From: Pseudobdellovibrio exovorus JSS
Lineage (GTDB): Bacteria > Bdellovibrionota > Bdellovibrionia > Bdellovibrionales > Bdellovibrionaceae
Assembly (NCBI RefSeq): GCF_000348725.1
Contig: NC_020813.1
Coordinates: 806,001-870,000, forward strand
Reading direction: 5' to 3'
DNA: 64,000 nucleotides
Below the pieces are notes generated by a model. The model did not search any database. It was not told where the DNA came from and saw only the letters and a program-made list of their open reading frames with translations. Positions 51,863-59,261 of this stretch are shown piece after piece; the first letter of the stretch is position 1, and each line of letters opens with the position of its first letter. A program made the position numbers and the translations under genes.

Positions 51863-52716
51863 TTGGTGTGATTGGTGGATCTGGTTTTGAAAAATTTGAA
51901 GAGTTCGAAGTTGTTGAGTTATTAGATCGCGAAACGCCATTTGGTTTGGCGGCCAGTGGATTCAAAAAAGTAAGAGTGGAAGGAATTGAATTCCTCTTTA
52001 TTTCCCGTCATGGTGAGCACCATGAACATTTGCCAAGCGAAATTAACTATCGAGCGAATATCTATGCGTTTAAAAAATTAGGAGCCAAAGCCATCGTCTC
52101 TTTCAGTGCGGTAGGGTCTTTAAGAAAAGAATATGCTCCTGGTGACATGGTGATTCCTTATCAGTACATTGATCGTACGAAATCATTAAGACAGCATAGC
52201 TTTTTAGGTGGTGGCCTAATTGGACATGTGTCATTAGCTAAACCGATATGCGAAGTGATGGCGACAGCTGGGCAGCAGCTCTATGTTGAAAATAAATTAG
52301 AGCAAAGCTTTAAAGCGCACTTTGGGCAAACCTACGTGTGTATTGAAGGACCCTATTTTTCAACAAAAGCAGAGTCTAATACCTATCGTCAAATGCAGGC
52401 GGATATCATTGGGATGTCGAACTTCCCAGAATATGCCTTGGCTCGTGAAGCGGGTTTGCCGTATTTACCTTGTTGCTTCGTCACTGATTATGACTGCTGG
52501 GATGACTCTATTCCGCACGTTACTGTAGAAGAAGTGATTAAAGTGATGAAGGGCAATAACTCTAAAGCATTTTCATTCCTGAAGGTTTTATTGAAGTCAG
52601 GTGAAATCTATAAAAATAGCTTGGCTTATGATGGTGGTTTGCGCACAGGGCTGTTTATGCCAATGGATGCAATCCCAACTGACAAACGCAGCTGGGTAGA
52701 TGTCCTGCTAAAGTAA
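51859..52716 (+). CDS. mtnP: 5'-methylthioadenosine phosphorylase
   Basis: This 285-aa phosphorylase splits methylthioadenosine to adenine and methylthioribose-1-phosphate. It has IGVIGGSGF (N-terminus), FISRHGEHHEHLPSEINYRAN (phosphate-binding, about 53-73), EGPYFSTKAESNTYRQM (about 168) and VTDYDCWDD (about 213). It supplies the substrate of MtnA encoded just upstream. The DYDCW motif points to MTA rather than purine-nucleoside specificity. Confidence 0.93.
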   Translation: MIGVIGGSGFEKFEEFEVVELLDRETPFGLAASGFKKVRVEGIEFLFISRHGEHHEHLPSEINYRANIYAFKKLGAKAIVSFSAVGSLRKEYAPGDMVIPYQYIDRTKSLRQHSFLGGGLIGHVSLAKPICEVMATAGQQLYVENKLEQSFKAHFGQTYVCIEGPYFSTKAESNTYRQMQADIIGMSNFPEYALAREAGLPYLPCCFVTDYDCWDDSIPHVTVEEVIKVMKGNNSKAFSFLKVLLKSGEIYKNSLAYDGGLRTGLFMPMDAIPTDKRSWVDVLLK

Positions 52717-52736
52717 AGTTAACAAATAGGGTTGTG

Positions 52737-52753
52737 AGCCTCTTGACGAGGCT
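52737..52753. terminator. Hairpin between mtnP and a convergent gene
   Basis: AGCCTC (52737-52742) pairs perfectly with GAGGCT (52748-52753) around TTGAC and is followed by ATTTGCTTTT. It can end the mtnP operon and touches the stop codon of the convergent secreted protein gene. Confidence 0.5.
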
Positions 52754-53255
52754 ATTTGCTTTTCCATGCTTGTTCACAGGTATGAACACAGTCAGCTGAA
52801 GAGTTAGTTTTGATTTTCGCACCATAAGCTGTGGCAATGTAGTCTTGATGCTCGAAGCGAGTATTGGGATTGCAATCGATGAGATCTTGTCGCTCTTTGT
52901 ACCATCCCATGTAATTGGCTGTATTTTGAGAAGTCTCTTGGGCTATACGGCAGCCAGCATAACAATGTTTTACTTTGTCGTTGCTGAGACCACGCATTTT
53001 CGGAAGTTCTGATTTATAAAGATTGTAGCCGTTAACAAGATTTAGCGGATTGGGAATGATTGGCATTTTGCCAGCCCAAAAATTGAGATGAGCTTGATAC
53101 TCTGTTGCTGAAGAGTAGCGTTTTCCTGTCACAGGATTATTTTCTTGCTGCCAGCAGGCAGCTGAAGCTGTCGTCGCCCAAACTAAATTGGGAATCAGAG
53201 ATAAAATAATAAGAGCTATTCTGAAATTGGATTTAAGGACGTGCTGTATTTTCAT
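52752..53255 (-). CDS. Secreted cysteine-rich protein, possible DUF6973-like
   Basis: From ATG 53255 it has 167 aa: a signal peptide (cleavage near ASA-ACW, about residue 34), then a mature domain with six cysteines (CWQQ, HCYAGCRIAQET, DCNPN, DCVHTCEQAW). The KVKHCYAGCRIAQ segment followed by an acidic-aromatic stretch recalls a domain found in some Rhs/secreted proteins (I think DUF6973). The match is faint. The paired cysteines suggest disulfides in the periplasm or outside. Confidence 0.58.
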   Translation of the reverse strand: MKIQHVLKSNFRIALIILSLIPNLVWATTASAACWQQENNPVTGKRYSSATEYQAHLNFWAGKMPIIPNPLNLVNGYNLYKSELPKMRGLSNDKVKHCYAGCRIAQETSQNTANYMGWYKERQDLIDCNPNTRFEHQDYIATAYGAKIKTNSSADCVHTCEQAWKSK

Positions 53256-53328
53256 ATCACAGTGTCTAGCACGCCCCACAGAGCGAAGCAAAAAAACAGC
53301 GACTGTCAAATATTCTGACAGATAAAAA

Positions 53329-54945
53329 CTACAGCTGCCAGTTTTCAGGAGCCGCGAAAACAGTTCCTTCGTAGGAATCTTGCATTCCTGTTAAACTCTT
53401 GGGAATCACCACCGCTTCACGGCGATGATATAAAGGTAAAAGGTAAAAATTCTGACGAAACAGCTCGTCTAATTTCAGCGTTATTTCATGTCGCTTGGTT
53501 AATTGGTTTTCTTTTTCAAACTGAATCAAGAGCTTATCAACTTCGGGGGAACGTAAACGGATACTGTTACCACCAGCCCAACTGTTTTTAGCCGTTGGAA
53601 TTTCTTTCGATGAAAAATAATTTTTTAAAGAAAGATCAATAGGAACGGGTTGGCCATACATGGCTAAATCAAAGTCTCCGCGAGGAACGCTTTGTCCTAA
53701 TAACAAGCGTGGTGGCTCATTTTTGATGATGCATTCCACACCAATGGATTTGAACTCGCTACAGACAGATTGTTGAATGTTTTCTAGAACCTTAATCCCT
53801 GCAGAAGTTTTAAATTGCAGACTTAAAGTTTTTCCATTTTTTTGTCGGATGCCGTTACTATTACCAGTCGTCACGACCTTCCATCCAGCTTCATCTAAAA
53901 GTTCGCGCGCTCGTTTCTTAGAATGAATAGAGGAAGTAGCTTTGTAAGCAGGGTGCTGCGGAGACAAAATTCCCTCTGCTGCTTGTAAGTGGTTGCTAAA
54001 AAAAGCACTGACGATTCGCTCTTTATCGACGGCACGGCTAAGAGCCTCACGAACTTTTATATCTTTCAGAGGCTCTTTATCTAAATTAAAATAGATTCCT
54101 TGAAATATTCCCGAGTTCTGAAACCTCACTTGGTGAGGACTGCGAGCGGCTTTGAAGTCTTCTGCAAAGTTCAGGGCTGTGTCCGGAGGAAATCCCACTG
54201 CTCCGATGGCATTGATTTGTCCTGATAGAAGATGCGCTTTAAGGGCGCTGGTATCCGACACATACTTAATCACAACGCGTTCGATCTGTGGCTGTGTACC
54301 AAAGAAGTGCTTGTTGCGATCTAAGATTACATGACTGCCCAGTTTAAATTCCGTGACTGTGTAGGGGCCACTGTAAAGACCTTTATTGGTGGGCGAGCCG
54401 ATATAAAGTGTATTGCGATCATAGCCTTCACTTTCATTCTTAGACTTGTCGTAGATATTTTTTTCTAAGTGTGAAGGAAGTAACGAAGGTAAGTTACGAT
54501 CGTATGACCAATCTGAATTGATGTAGGTGACCGTGCAAACTTTTGGATTTTGTGGGGTCCACTCGATATTAGATATTTGGTTATAGAATTGGCGTGAAAT
54601 CACCGAAACTTTTGGATTCAGTCCCGCTTGCCATCCTAAGTGCCAATCGGCGCAGGTGATGTCTTGGCCATCGCCCCATTTGGCATTGGGTTTTATCGTC
54701 CACACCGCTTTATTTTTTTTAAGAGTGGGAACCTCGACAGCGATATCAGCCACAACACTTCCATTGGCTTGGTGGCGGATCATTTTTCTATTCAGGAAAG
54801 GATCTAATGACTCATTTGAAGCCAATTGTGAGGTGACAGGATTGAAGTGAGACCACTCTTGAATAATAGCAATCGTTAGCGATGAAGGGGCTGCAAAGGC
54901 AAAAGAAGAAGACAATAGAAACAAAACTGTAAAAAAATAAGCCAT
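53329..54945 (-). CDS. Peptide ABC transporter substrate-binding protein (SBP_bac_5)
   Basis: From ATG 54945 it has 538 aa, with AGAGG 5 nt upstream and a signal peptide (FFTVLFLLSSSFAFA). The family-5 (OppA/DppA) pattern includes TIKPNAKWGDGQDITCADW, LSRAVDKERIVSAF-type helix, HPAY, and GFDLAMYG-like DFDLAMYGQPV. A longer in-frame start at 55074 is unlikely. No permease or ATPase gene adjoins it, so it may serve a transporter encoded elsewhere. Peptide uptake would suit a predator. Confidence 0.87.
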   Translation of the reverse strand: MAYFFTVLFLLSSSFAFAAPSSLTIAIIQEWSHFNPVTSQLASNESLDPFLNRKMIRHQANGSVVADIAVEVPTLKKNKAVWTIKPNAKWGDGQDITCADWHLGWQAGLNPKVSVISRQFYNQISNIEWTPQNPKVCTVTYINSDWSYDRNLPSLLPSHLEKNIYDKSKNESEGYDRNTLYIGSPTNKGLYSGPYTVTEFKLGSHVILDRNKHFFGTQPQIERVVIKYVSDTSALKAHLLSGQINAIGAVGFPPDTALNFAEDFKAARSPHQVRFQNSGIFQGIYFNLDKEPLKDIKVREALSRAVDKERIVSAFFSNHLQAAEGILSPQHPAYKATSSIHSKKRARELLDEAGWKVVTTGNSNGIRQKNGKTLSLQFKTSAGIKVLENIQQSVCSEFKSIGVECIIKNEPPRLLLGQSVPRGDFDLAMYGQPVPIDLSLKNYFSSKEIPTAKNSWAGGNSIRLRSPEVDKLLIQFEKENQLTKRHEITLKLDELFRQNFYLLPLYHRREAVVIPKSLTGMQDSYEGTVFAAPENWQL

Positions 54946-55061
54946 AAAACCTCTAAAACTCAGACTTTGGTCAAAGTTATGAATAAGAATTAATGTGTTT
55001 TTAATCACGTCTTTAGCTTGAACTGGTAGATTAAACCTACACCTAAAAAGGAGATTTAGAA

Positions 55062-55451
55062 ATGAATAAGTCAACTCTCACAATGCTTTGTATGATCTTT
55101 ATGATGGGTACTGCTTTTGCCAATGAAAATCGTGCTGGAGTGCCGAATACAGGTACGACAGAGCCTCGCTCGTCAGTTACACGCGAGCAGGCCAGAGAGG
55201 CCTTTAAAGCTCATCGCGAGAAAGTACGCACTGCATGTGCTGCTGATGTTGGGAATGCAGGATGTGCCAGTGAAGAAGGACGCAAAGCTATTAAGTGTGT
55301 TCAGAAATTTAAAAAGAAGAATAAGGGTTTTCAGTTAAGTGAATCGTGTAAGTCGGCGTTAGAAGAAGGGCGCCAAATGCGCAAAGAAATCAAAATGTCC
55401 AAGAAGCAGCGCAAAGGCCACAACAAGGCTAAAGCTAAAAAAGAAGAGTAG
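55062..55451 (+). CDS. Small secreted basic protein, unknown
   Basis: This 129-aa protein has a signal peptide (cleavage near AFA-NEN, residue 20), a Thr/Pro linker, a helical domain with four cysteines (TACAADVGNAGCAS, IKCVQKF, LSESCKSAL) and a very Lys-rich tail (SKKQRKGHNKAKAKKEE). No family recognised. It has AAGGAG before the ATG and a strong terminator after it. The basic tail could bind nucleic acid or the wall. Confidence 0.62.
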   Translation: MNKSTLTMLCMIFMMGTAFANENRAGVPNTGTTEPRSSVTREQAREAFKAHREKVRTACAADVGNAGCASEEGRKAIKCVQKFKKKNKGFQLSESCKSALEEGRQMRKEIKMSKKQRKGHNKAKAKKEE

Positions 55452-55486
55452 TATTTAATAAATCGTGTGATCCCGCTCCTTTCGTT

Positions 55487-55518
55487 GGGCCAATCTGATA
55501 CAGATTGGCCCTTTTTTT
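55487..55518 (+). terminator. Rho-independent terminator
   Basis: GGGCCAATCTG pairs perfectly with CAGATTGGCCC around a 4-nt loop (ATAC... reading GATA/CAG junction), followed by seven T. It ends the small basic protein gene. Confidence 0.93.
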
Positions 55519-55535
55519 GTTTAAAATCCCAGATA

Positions 55536-55597
55536 GTCCTTAAGTCCAGTCTAGGGGAGTCCGATACCAGAGGTAAGGACATAAGTGTCCTATTTTT
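55536..55597 (+). promoter_or_regulatory. Leader with alternative hairpins upstream of spoVG
   Basis: GTCCTTA (55536-55542) is perfectly complementary to TAAGGAC (55574-55580). AGGACA (55576-55581) also pairs perfectly with TGTCCT (55586-55591) in a 6-bp hairpin with loop TAAG, followed by ATTTTT (55592-55597), like an intrinsic terminator. The two pairings share GGAC and exclude each other. Further GTCC copies at 55544-55547 and 55559-55562 offer other partners. The spoVG start is 53 nt downstream. Confidence 0.5.
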
Positions 55598-55649
55598 AAG
55601 CAACTTGTACGATGTTTTTACGACAGCTTGGGAAACTACTGGGGGCAGC

Positions 55650-55970
55650 ATGAAAATCACCGAAGTGAAGATATTTCCGGTAAACGAGGACCGATTAAAA
55701 GCCTACGTGACCATCACGATTGAGGGCTGTTTTGTTGTTCGTGATTTAAAAGTCATTCAAGGTCCACAGGGCCTATTTGTCGCGATGCCGAGTAAGAAGC
55801 GTAAAGACGGGCAATTTCGTGACATAGCCCATCCATTGAATCAAGAGACTCGACAACACATTGAAGATATGGTTTTTGAAGCATACGAAAATCAATTAAG
55901 GTCTATGGGAGAAACACTTGTAAATCTGAAACGGCAAAAGGCTCCGATGAGCTTTGGCCATGATGATTGA
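55650..55970 (+). CDS. spoVG: SpoVG family nucleic-acid-binding regulator
   Basis: This 106-aa protein begins MKITEVKIFPVNEDRLKAYV, with FVVRDLKVIQGPQGLFVAMPSKK (two blocks, about 29-52) and FRDIAHPLNQETR (about 58). These are the SpoVG landmarks. SpoVG binds DNA and RNA and affects envelope and virulence genes in Firmicutes and spirochaetes. I chose ATG 55650 with GGGGG 4-5 nt upstream; the reading frame is open back to 55467 but that extension is not SpoVG-like. Confidence 0.92.
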   Translation: MKITEVKIFPVNEDRLKAYVTITIEGCFVVRDLKVIQGPQGLFVAMPSKKRKDGQFRDIAHPLNQETRQHIEDMVFEAYENQLRSMGETLVNLKRQKAPMSFGHDD

Positions 55971-56056
55971 CGAGAAAATTAGCAACTAGCACGACACCAC
56001 AGAGTAATCAAAGAAAGCCCTGCTCGGTTAAATCTTTCGATGAACCTATAGATAAC

Positions 56057-56098
56057 AGCCCAGATTGTTTTTAAGACCTTCTGGGCTTATTTTTTCTT
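56057..56098 (+). terminator. Rho-independent terminator after spoVG
   Basis: AGCCCAGA (56057-56064) pairs perfectly with TCTGGGCT (56080-56087), followed by TATTTTTTCTT. It isolates spoVG from the tRNA gene. Confidence 0.85.
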
Positions 56099-56146
56099 GC
56101 CCTTTCATCTAAATTTCATTAGTTTCAACTTTACGTCATTTCATGT

Positions 56147-56222
56147 TGGGGTATCGCCAAGTTGGTAAGGCAGTAGATTTTGATTCTACCATTCGCAGGT
56201 TCAAGTCCTGCTACCCCATCCA
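56147..56222 (+). tRNA. tRNA-Gln (anticodon UUG), CCA encoded
   Basis: The acceptor stem TGGGGTA (56147-56153) pairs with TACCCCA (56212-56218). The D arm contains AAGTTGGTAAG. The anticodon stem GTAGA/TCTAC encloses loop TTTTGAT with anticodon TTG. The T arm is GCAGG-TTCAAGT-CCTGC. The discriminator is T (56219) and CCA follows at 56220-56222. The U1-A72 pair is typical of bacterial tRNA-Gln. Confidence 0.96.
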
Positions 56223-56229
56223 AATTTTT

Positions 56230-56496
56230 ATGTCTGAAATTAAACCTAAAAAACCCAGAACAAATAAGTGTCCCGCAGAAGGCATTACGCTTGAAATGAA
56301 GCTAAATGATCTTGTGGAGGTTTACGGGTGGGAACGACTTGGCGAGAAGATCACCATTCGTTGTTTCAACTTTGACCCCAGTATTAAATCAAGTCTGAAG
56401 TTTTTAAGACGAACACCATGGGCACGCGAACAAGTCGAAAAGCTTTGGCAGTGGCGAGAGGATACCGGTTGGGATCCGCGTGATGATCATAAGTAG
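56230..56496 (+). CDS. VF530 family (DUF2132) putative DNA-binding protein
   Basis: This 88-aa protein has [21 protein letters not shown] (two blocks), [30 protein letters not shown] landmarks, diagnostic of VF530. The family fold is helical and thought to bind DNA. The ATG lies 7 nt after the tRNA-Gln CCA, with no Shine-Dalgarno possible between, so the mRNA is either read as part of a tRNA-mRNA transcript or is leaderless after tRNA processing. Confidence 0.85.
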   Translation: MSEIKPKKPRTNKCPAEGITLEMKLNDLVEVYGWERLGEKITIRCFNFDPSIKSSLKFLRRTPWAREQVEKLWQWREDTGWDPRDDHK

Positions 56497-56506
56497 TTTC
56501 TCGAAA

Positions 56507-57172
56507 TTATTTAACACTCGTACAAAACCGTAATAGCTCGTTTGCATACTTCGTTTTTTCGATACCGATGCGTTTCTTTGCGATTATTTTCAAATCGGTA
56601 AAATCTCGTGAAGATGGCACAAGTTCAATACCAGTTGAGTTTCTGAATATATCAGCTCCGTTCAGCTCTTGCAGAATCATTTTTTCTTTTTCTGACCAAC
56701 CGAAGTTTTGTGGTGTTTTTTTGCGAGAGATAGGTAAAAAGCCAATATCACCTCTTAATAAAACTCGTAAAGCACGTCCAGAGCCATCTTGATGATTTTT
56801 TCCACCAATATGCCGAATTAGAATGCCTGCATAAATTCCTAAATCAGGATTGCCACAGGTGATATCGACACCATGGCGATTGAAGATGGGTAAGGACCAG
56901 CGATCACCTTTAGATTTTGTATGAACGTAAAATCGTGAAGAGGTTAATTGCTCTTTTCTTTTATGGCTCGCTCCCGCGTTGTCTACATCATCTTCTAAAA
57001 CATGAGGTATGCTTAAGTAAAATTCTAGTCCTTCAAAAGTATGAAGGCTTCCGCAGGCTGATTTGATTTTCCAGTTTAACAGAAGCTCCTCGGCAATGGT
57101 ACGTGCATGAACTAAAGCCTCTTGATGAGTTCTGACATGGGAAAAACTTAAGAGGGCTTTAAGAGTGCTCAT
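56507..57172 (-). CDS. Unknown protein, possible 3-methyladenine glycosylase-like fold
   Basis: This has about 221 aa from ATG 57172, or 243 aa from 57238; the start is uncertain. It has GVDITCGNPDLGIYAGILIRHIGG (two blocks near 125-150) and a C-terminal KRIGIEKTKYANELLRF. These faintly recall the Mpg/AAG glycosylase strands 'GAVLIRA' and 'PRIGI......RF'. The N-terminal glycosylase landmarks are not seen. Treat it as unknown with a possible nucleic-acid link. It is convergent with VF530. Confidence 0.5.
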   Translation of the reverse strand: MSTLKALLSFSHVRTHQEALVHARTIAEELLLNWKIKSACGSLHTFEGLEFYLSIPHVLEDDVDNAGASHKRKEQLTSSRFYVHTKSKGDRWSLPIFNRHGVDITCGNPDLGIYAGILIRHIGGKNHQDGSGRALRVLLRGDIGFLPISRKKTPQNFGWSEKEKMILQELNGADIFRNSTGIELVPSSRDFTDLKIIAKKRIGIEKTKYANELLRFCTSVK

Positions 57173-57317
57173 GACTTTGGATACTAGCGTACATTGTTTT
57201 GTATTTAAAGGGGGCTGTGCGCTTAGCATTACATCCAATGTTGGCGCATAAGGCTAAGCAAAAGTTGTGTCTAGAGTCAGAGCGATGTAAGCTCGAAATG
57301 TAAAACAAGGAATCACT

Positions 57318-57803
57318 ATGCCATCATTTGACATCGTTTCAGAACTAAATATGCAAGAAGTAGACAATGCGATCAATCAAGCTCGTAAAGAAATTGAAGG
57401 TCGTTATGATTTCAAGGGTAGCAATGCCGAATTGAATTGGGATAAAAAAGAAGTCACGTTGTTAGCTGAAGATGAATATAAAGTACAGACCATGGCGAGC
57501 ATTTTAGAAATGAAAATGGGTAAACGTGGTGTCGATCTTCGTGCATTAAAATTATCTAAGATTGAACCTGCGGGCGGGAAGTTACTTCGTCAGAAAGTGA
57601 CCTTTGCTCAGGGCATTGAAAAAGAAATGGCCAAAGAGATCGTGAAGTTCATTAAAGATTCAAAGTTGAAAGTACAGCCGCAGATTATGGATGATAAAGT
57701 GCGTGTGACCTCTAAGAGTATTGATGAGTTACAGACAACTATGCAAACGGTTAAGGGTCATAATTTTTCGATCCCATTGCAGTTTGAAAACATGCGTTCG
57801 TAA
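57318..57803 (+). CDS. yajQ: YajQ family nucleotide (c-di-GMP)-binding protein
   Basis: This 161-aa protein begins PSFDIVSELNMQEVDNAINQ and has RYDFKGSNAELNW (about 30-42), GVDLRALKLSKIEPAGGK (about 75) and KVQPQIMDDKVRVTSKSIDELQ (two blocks, C-terminal). Two ferredoxin-like halves are typical. Some YajQ proteins bind c-di-GMP and work with a transcription factor. AAGGA precedes the ATG. Confidence 0.94.
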   Translation: MPSFDIVSELNMQEVDNAINQARKEIEGRYDFKGSNAELNWDKKEVTLLAEDEYKVQTMASILEMKMGKRGVDLRALKLSKIEPAGGKLLRQKVTFAQGIEKEMAKEIVKFIKDSKLKVQPQIMDDKVRVTSKSIDELQTTMQTVKGHNFSIPLQFENMRS

Positions 57804-57927
57804 CCTCACTGGAAACAGAATAGGTCATTAGATAAATAAACTTTTTATTATTTATTTTGCGTATGAAAATTAAACTCCTGTCTAGGTTGGTTTGAATAAT
57901 TTCATTAGATGAATTACTCTATTTTTC

Positions 57928-58584
57928 ATGGCCTTAAAATCGTCGGTTGCATCAGTTAAGTTGCGTGTAGAGCACGGTGAGCGTTTGAACGTTTTCACCC
58001 ATTTGATTGGGATGATCTTGGCTATCATGGGTGTAGGTCTTTTGCTTTACACCGCTATCAACAAAGCAGATCTGTCACGTATCGCGACCTGTATTATCTA
58101 CGGAATTTCAACAGTGGGCATTTACGTATTGTCGGTTCTGTATCACAGTGCTCATCAATCCAAAAAAGAGTTTTTCCGCAAGTTAGATCATATCGGAATC
58201 TATTTGAAGATTGCAGGTAACTATACACCCTATATGATTTTGGCCGTGAATGGTTTGGCGGGTTGGTCGGTGCTCACAGTTGTATGGTCATTGGCGATTG
58301 TCGGCATTTTCTATGATGTTTTTGTAAAATCTAAAACTCGTTTTATTCAAAACTGTATCTACATTGCGATGAGTGCCACTGTCTTGCCAGTTATCAACCG
58401 CTTGATGATGGGACTGGGAATGACGGGCTTCGGTTTGGTGATGCTCGGGTTCTTATTTTATGCCATCGGCTTTTTAGTTTTTCTATATGATGAAAAGATC
58501 AAGCATGGCCATGGAATCTGGCATATGCTGGTTCTTGGTGGCAGCGGCTGTCAGTTCGCTTGCCTGTGGATGTTTGTTGTCTAA
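57928..58584 (+). CDS. Hemolysin III / PAQR family membrane protein
   Basis: This 218-aa protein has seven membrane helices. Conserved family points are GERLNVFTHLIG (about residue 17), VLYHSAHQSKKEFFRKLDHIGIYLKIAGNYTPY landmarks (about 71-103) and HGHGIWHMLVLGGSGCQF (about 190-207). The His and Asp residues match the zinc site of PAQR/adiponectin-receptor-like hydrolases. No clear SD is visible before ATG 57928. Confidence 0.88.
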   Translation: MALKSSVASVKLRVEHGERLNVFTHLIGMILAIMGVGLLLYTAINKADLSRIATCIIYGISTVGIYVLSVLYHSAHQSKKEFFRKLDHIGIYLKIAGNYTPYMILAVNGLAGWSVLTVVWSLAIVGIFYDVFVKSKTRFIQNCIYIAMSATVLPVINRLMMGLGMTGFGLVMLGFLFYAIGFLVFLYDEKIKHGHGIWHMLVLGGSGCQFACLWMFVV

Positions 58585-58746
58585 ATCGTTTAGTGTTGTT
58601 TAATTCGTTATCGCGCTCACTAAAGTGAAAAAAGTATAGACAGTTTTTGGCCTTGAAGACTGGGTTTCTGGTAATTATTTCCAAGCATTTTCTAAAAGCT
58701 GGTTATTATTCGGCTCGTACATTAAAACTTCAGCACGAGGTTTAAT

Positions 58747-59163
58747 ATGAATTGGAAATTTTTTGTGATTATTCTGAGCGGTGCTTTTGCTTATGCGGGA
58801 ACTTCGTCAGCTTCTTTAGCCATTCAAAGTCCTAATGAGTTTGAGTTCATCCATTGCATTACTGAAAACAAGGGTAGCGCTGTTGTGCCTCACTTTGTAA
58901 TTGATATCCGTGCAGAAAATCACGTTTTGTATCGCGCTGTAGCCCCAGCAGAAGCTCGTGTGACAGATTTGTCATTAGTGCTGATTGATGAGAACTTACA
59001 GGCTAACACGATTGATACAGTGGATGTGAGCTGGGTTTCCTTAAAAAATAACTTAAGCCTAGAGTTAAATATTTTAGATAATGGCGGATATATTATGGAC
59101 GGGGTGTTGAACCAAGGTAAGTCTCAGTATCCTATCATGTGCCGTGATGTGACTGTCGAATAA
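58747..59163 (+). CDS. Secreted protein, unknown
   Basis: This 138-aa protein has a signal peptide (MNWKFFVIILSGAFAYAG, cleavage near SSA-SLA, about residue 23). A beta-rich domain with two cysteines (FIHCITENKG, YPIMCRDV) follows, one near each end, so a single disulfide is plausible. No family recognised. AGGTTT lies near the start, and a strong terminator follows. Confidence 0.6.
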   Translation: MNWKFFVIILSGAFAYAGTSSASLAIQSPNEFEFIHCITENKGSAVVPHFVIDIRAENHVLYRAVAPAEARVTDLSLVLIDENLQANTIDTVDVSWVSLKNNLSLELNILDNGGYIMDGVLNQGKSQYPIMCRDVTVE

Positions 59164-59207
59164 GTCTGAGTCAGTTGCAGTTACAATATTGATTTTGAAA
59201 TTAAGAA

Positions 59208-59243
59208 ATAAAAAAAGGCCGCTATCTGAGCGGCCTTTTTTAT
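59208..59243. terminator. Bidirectional terminator
   Basis: AAAAAGGCCGCT pairs perfectly with AGCGGCCTTTTT around ATCTG. It lies between the secreted protein gene (+) and the C25 peptidase gene (-). Confidence 0.93.
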
Positions 59244-59261
59244 TTTATCTTTAAGATATTT

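Noticed and set aside
54946-55074. Longer start for the oligopeptide-binding protein
   Set aside because: It would hide the signal peptide and overlap the divergent gene; ATG 54945 has a good SD and a normal signal peptide.
55544-55562. Repeated AGTCC motifs as a CRISPR or iteron array
   Set aside because: The copies are only five bases, irregularly spaced and few; they are better explained as alternative pairing partners in the spoVG leader.
55467-55649. Long N-terminal extension of spoVG
   Set aside because: The extension runs through a strong terminator and the hairpin leader, and SpoVG proteins begin at MKITEV, matching ATG 55650.
56143-56229. Coding extension of VF530 through the tRNA gene
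   Set aside because: The frame is open by chance across a well-formed tRNA-Gln; the family begins near ATG 56230.
58585-58746. Possible regulatory element before the secreted protein gene
   Set aside because: Only a tiny TCACT-AA-AGTGA palindrome is seen, too short to support a claim.
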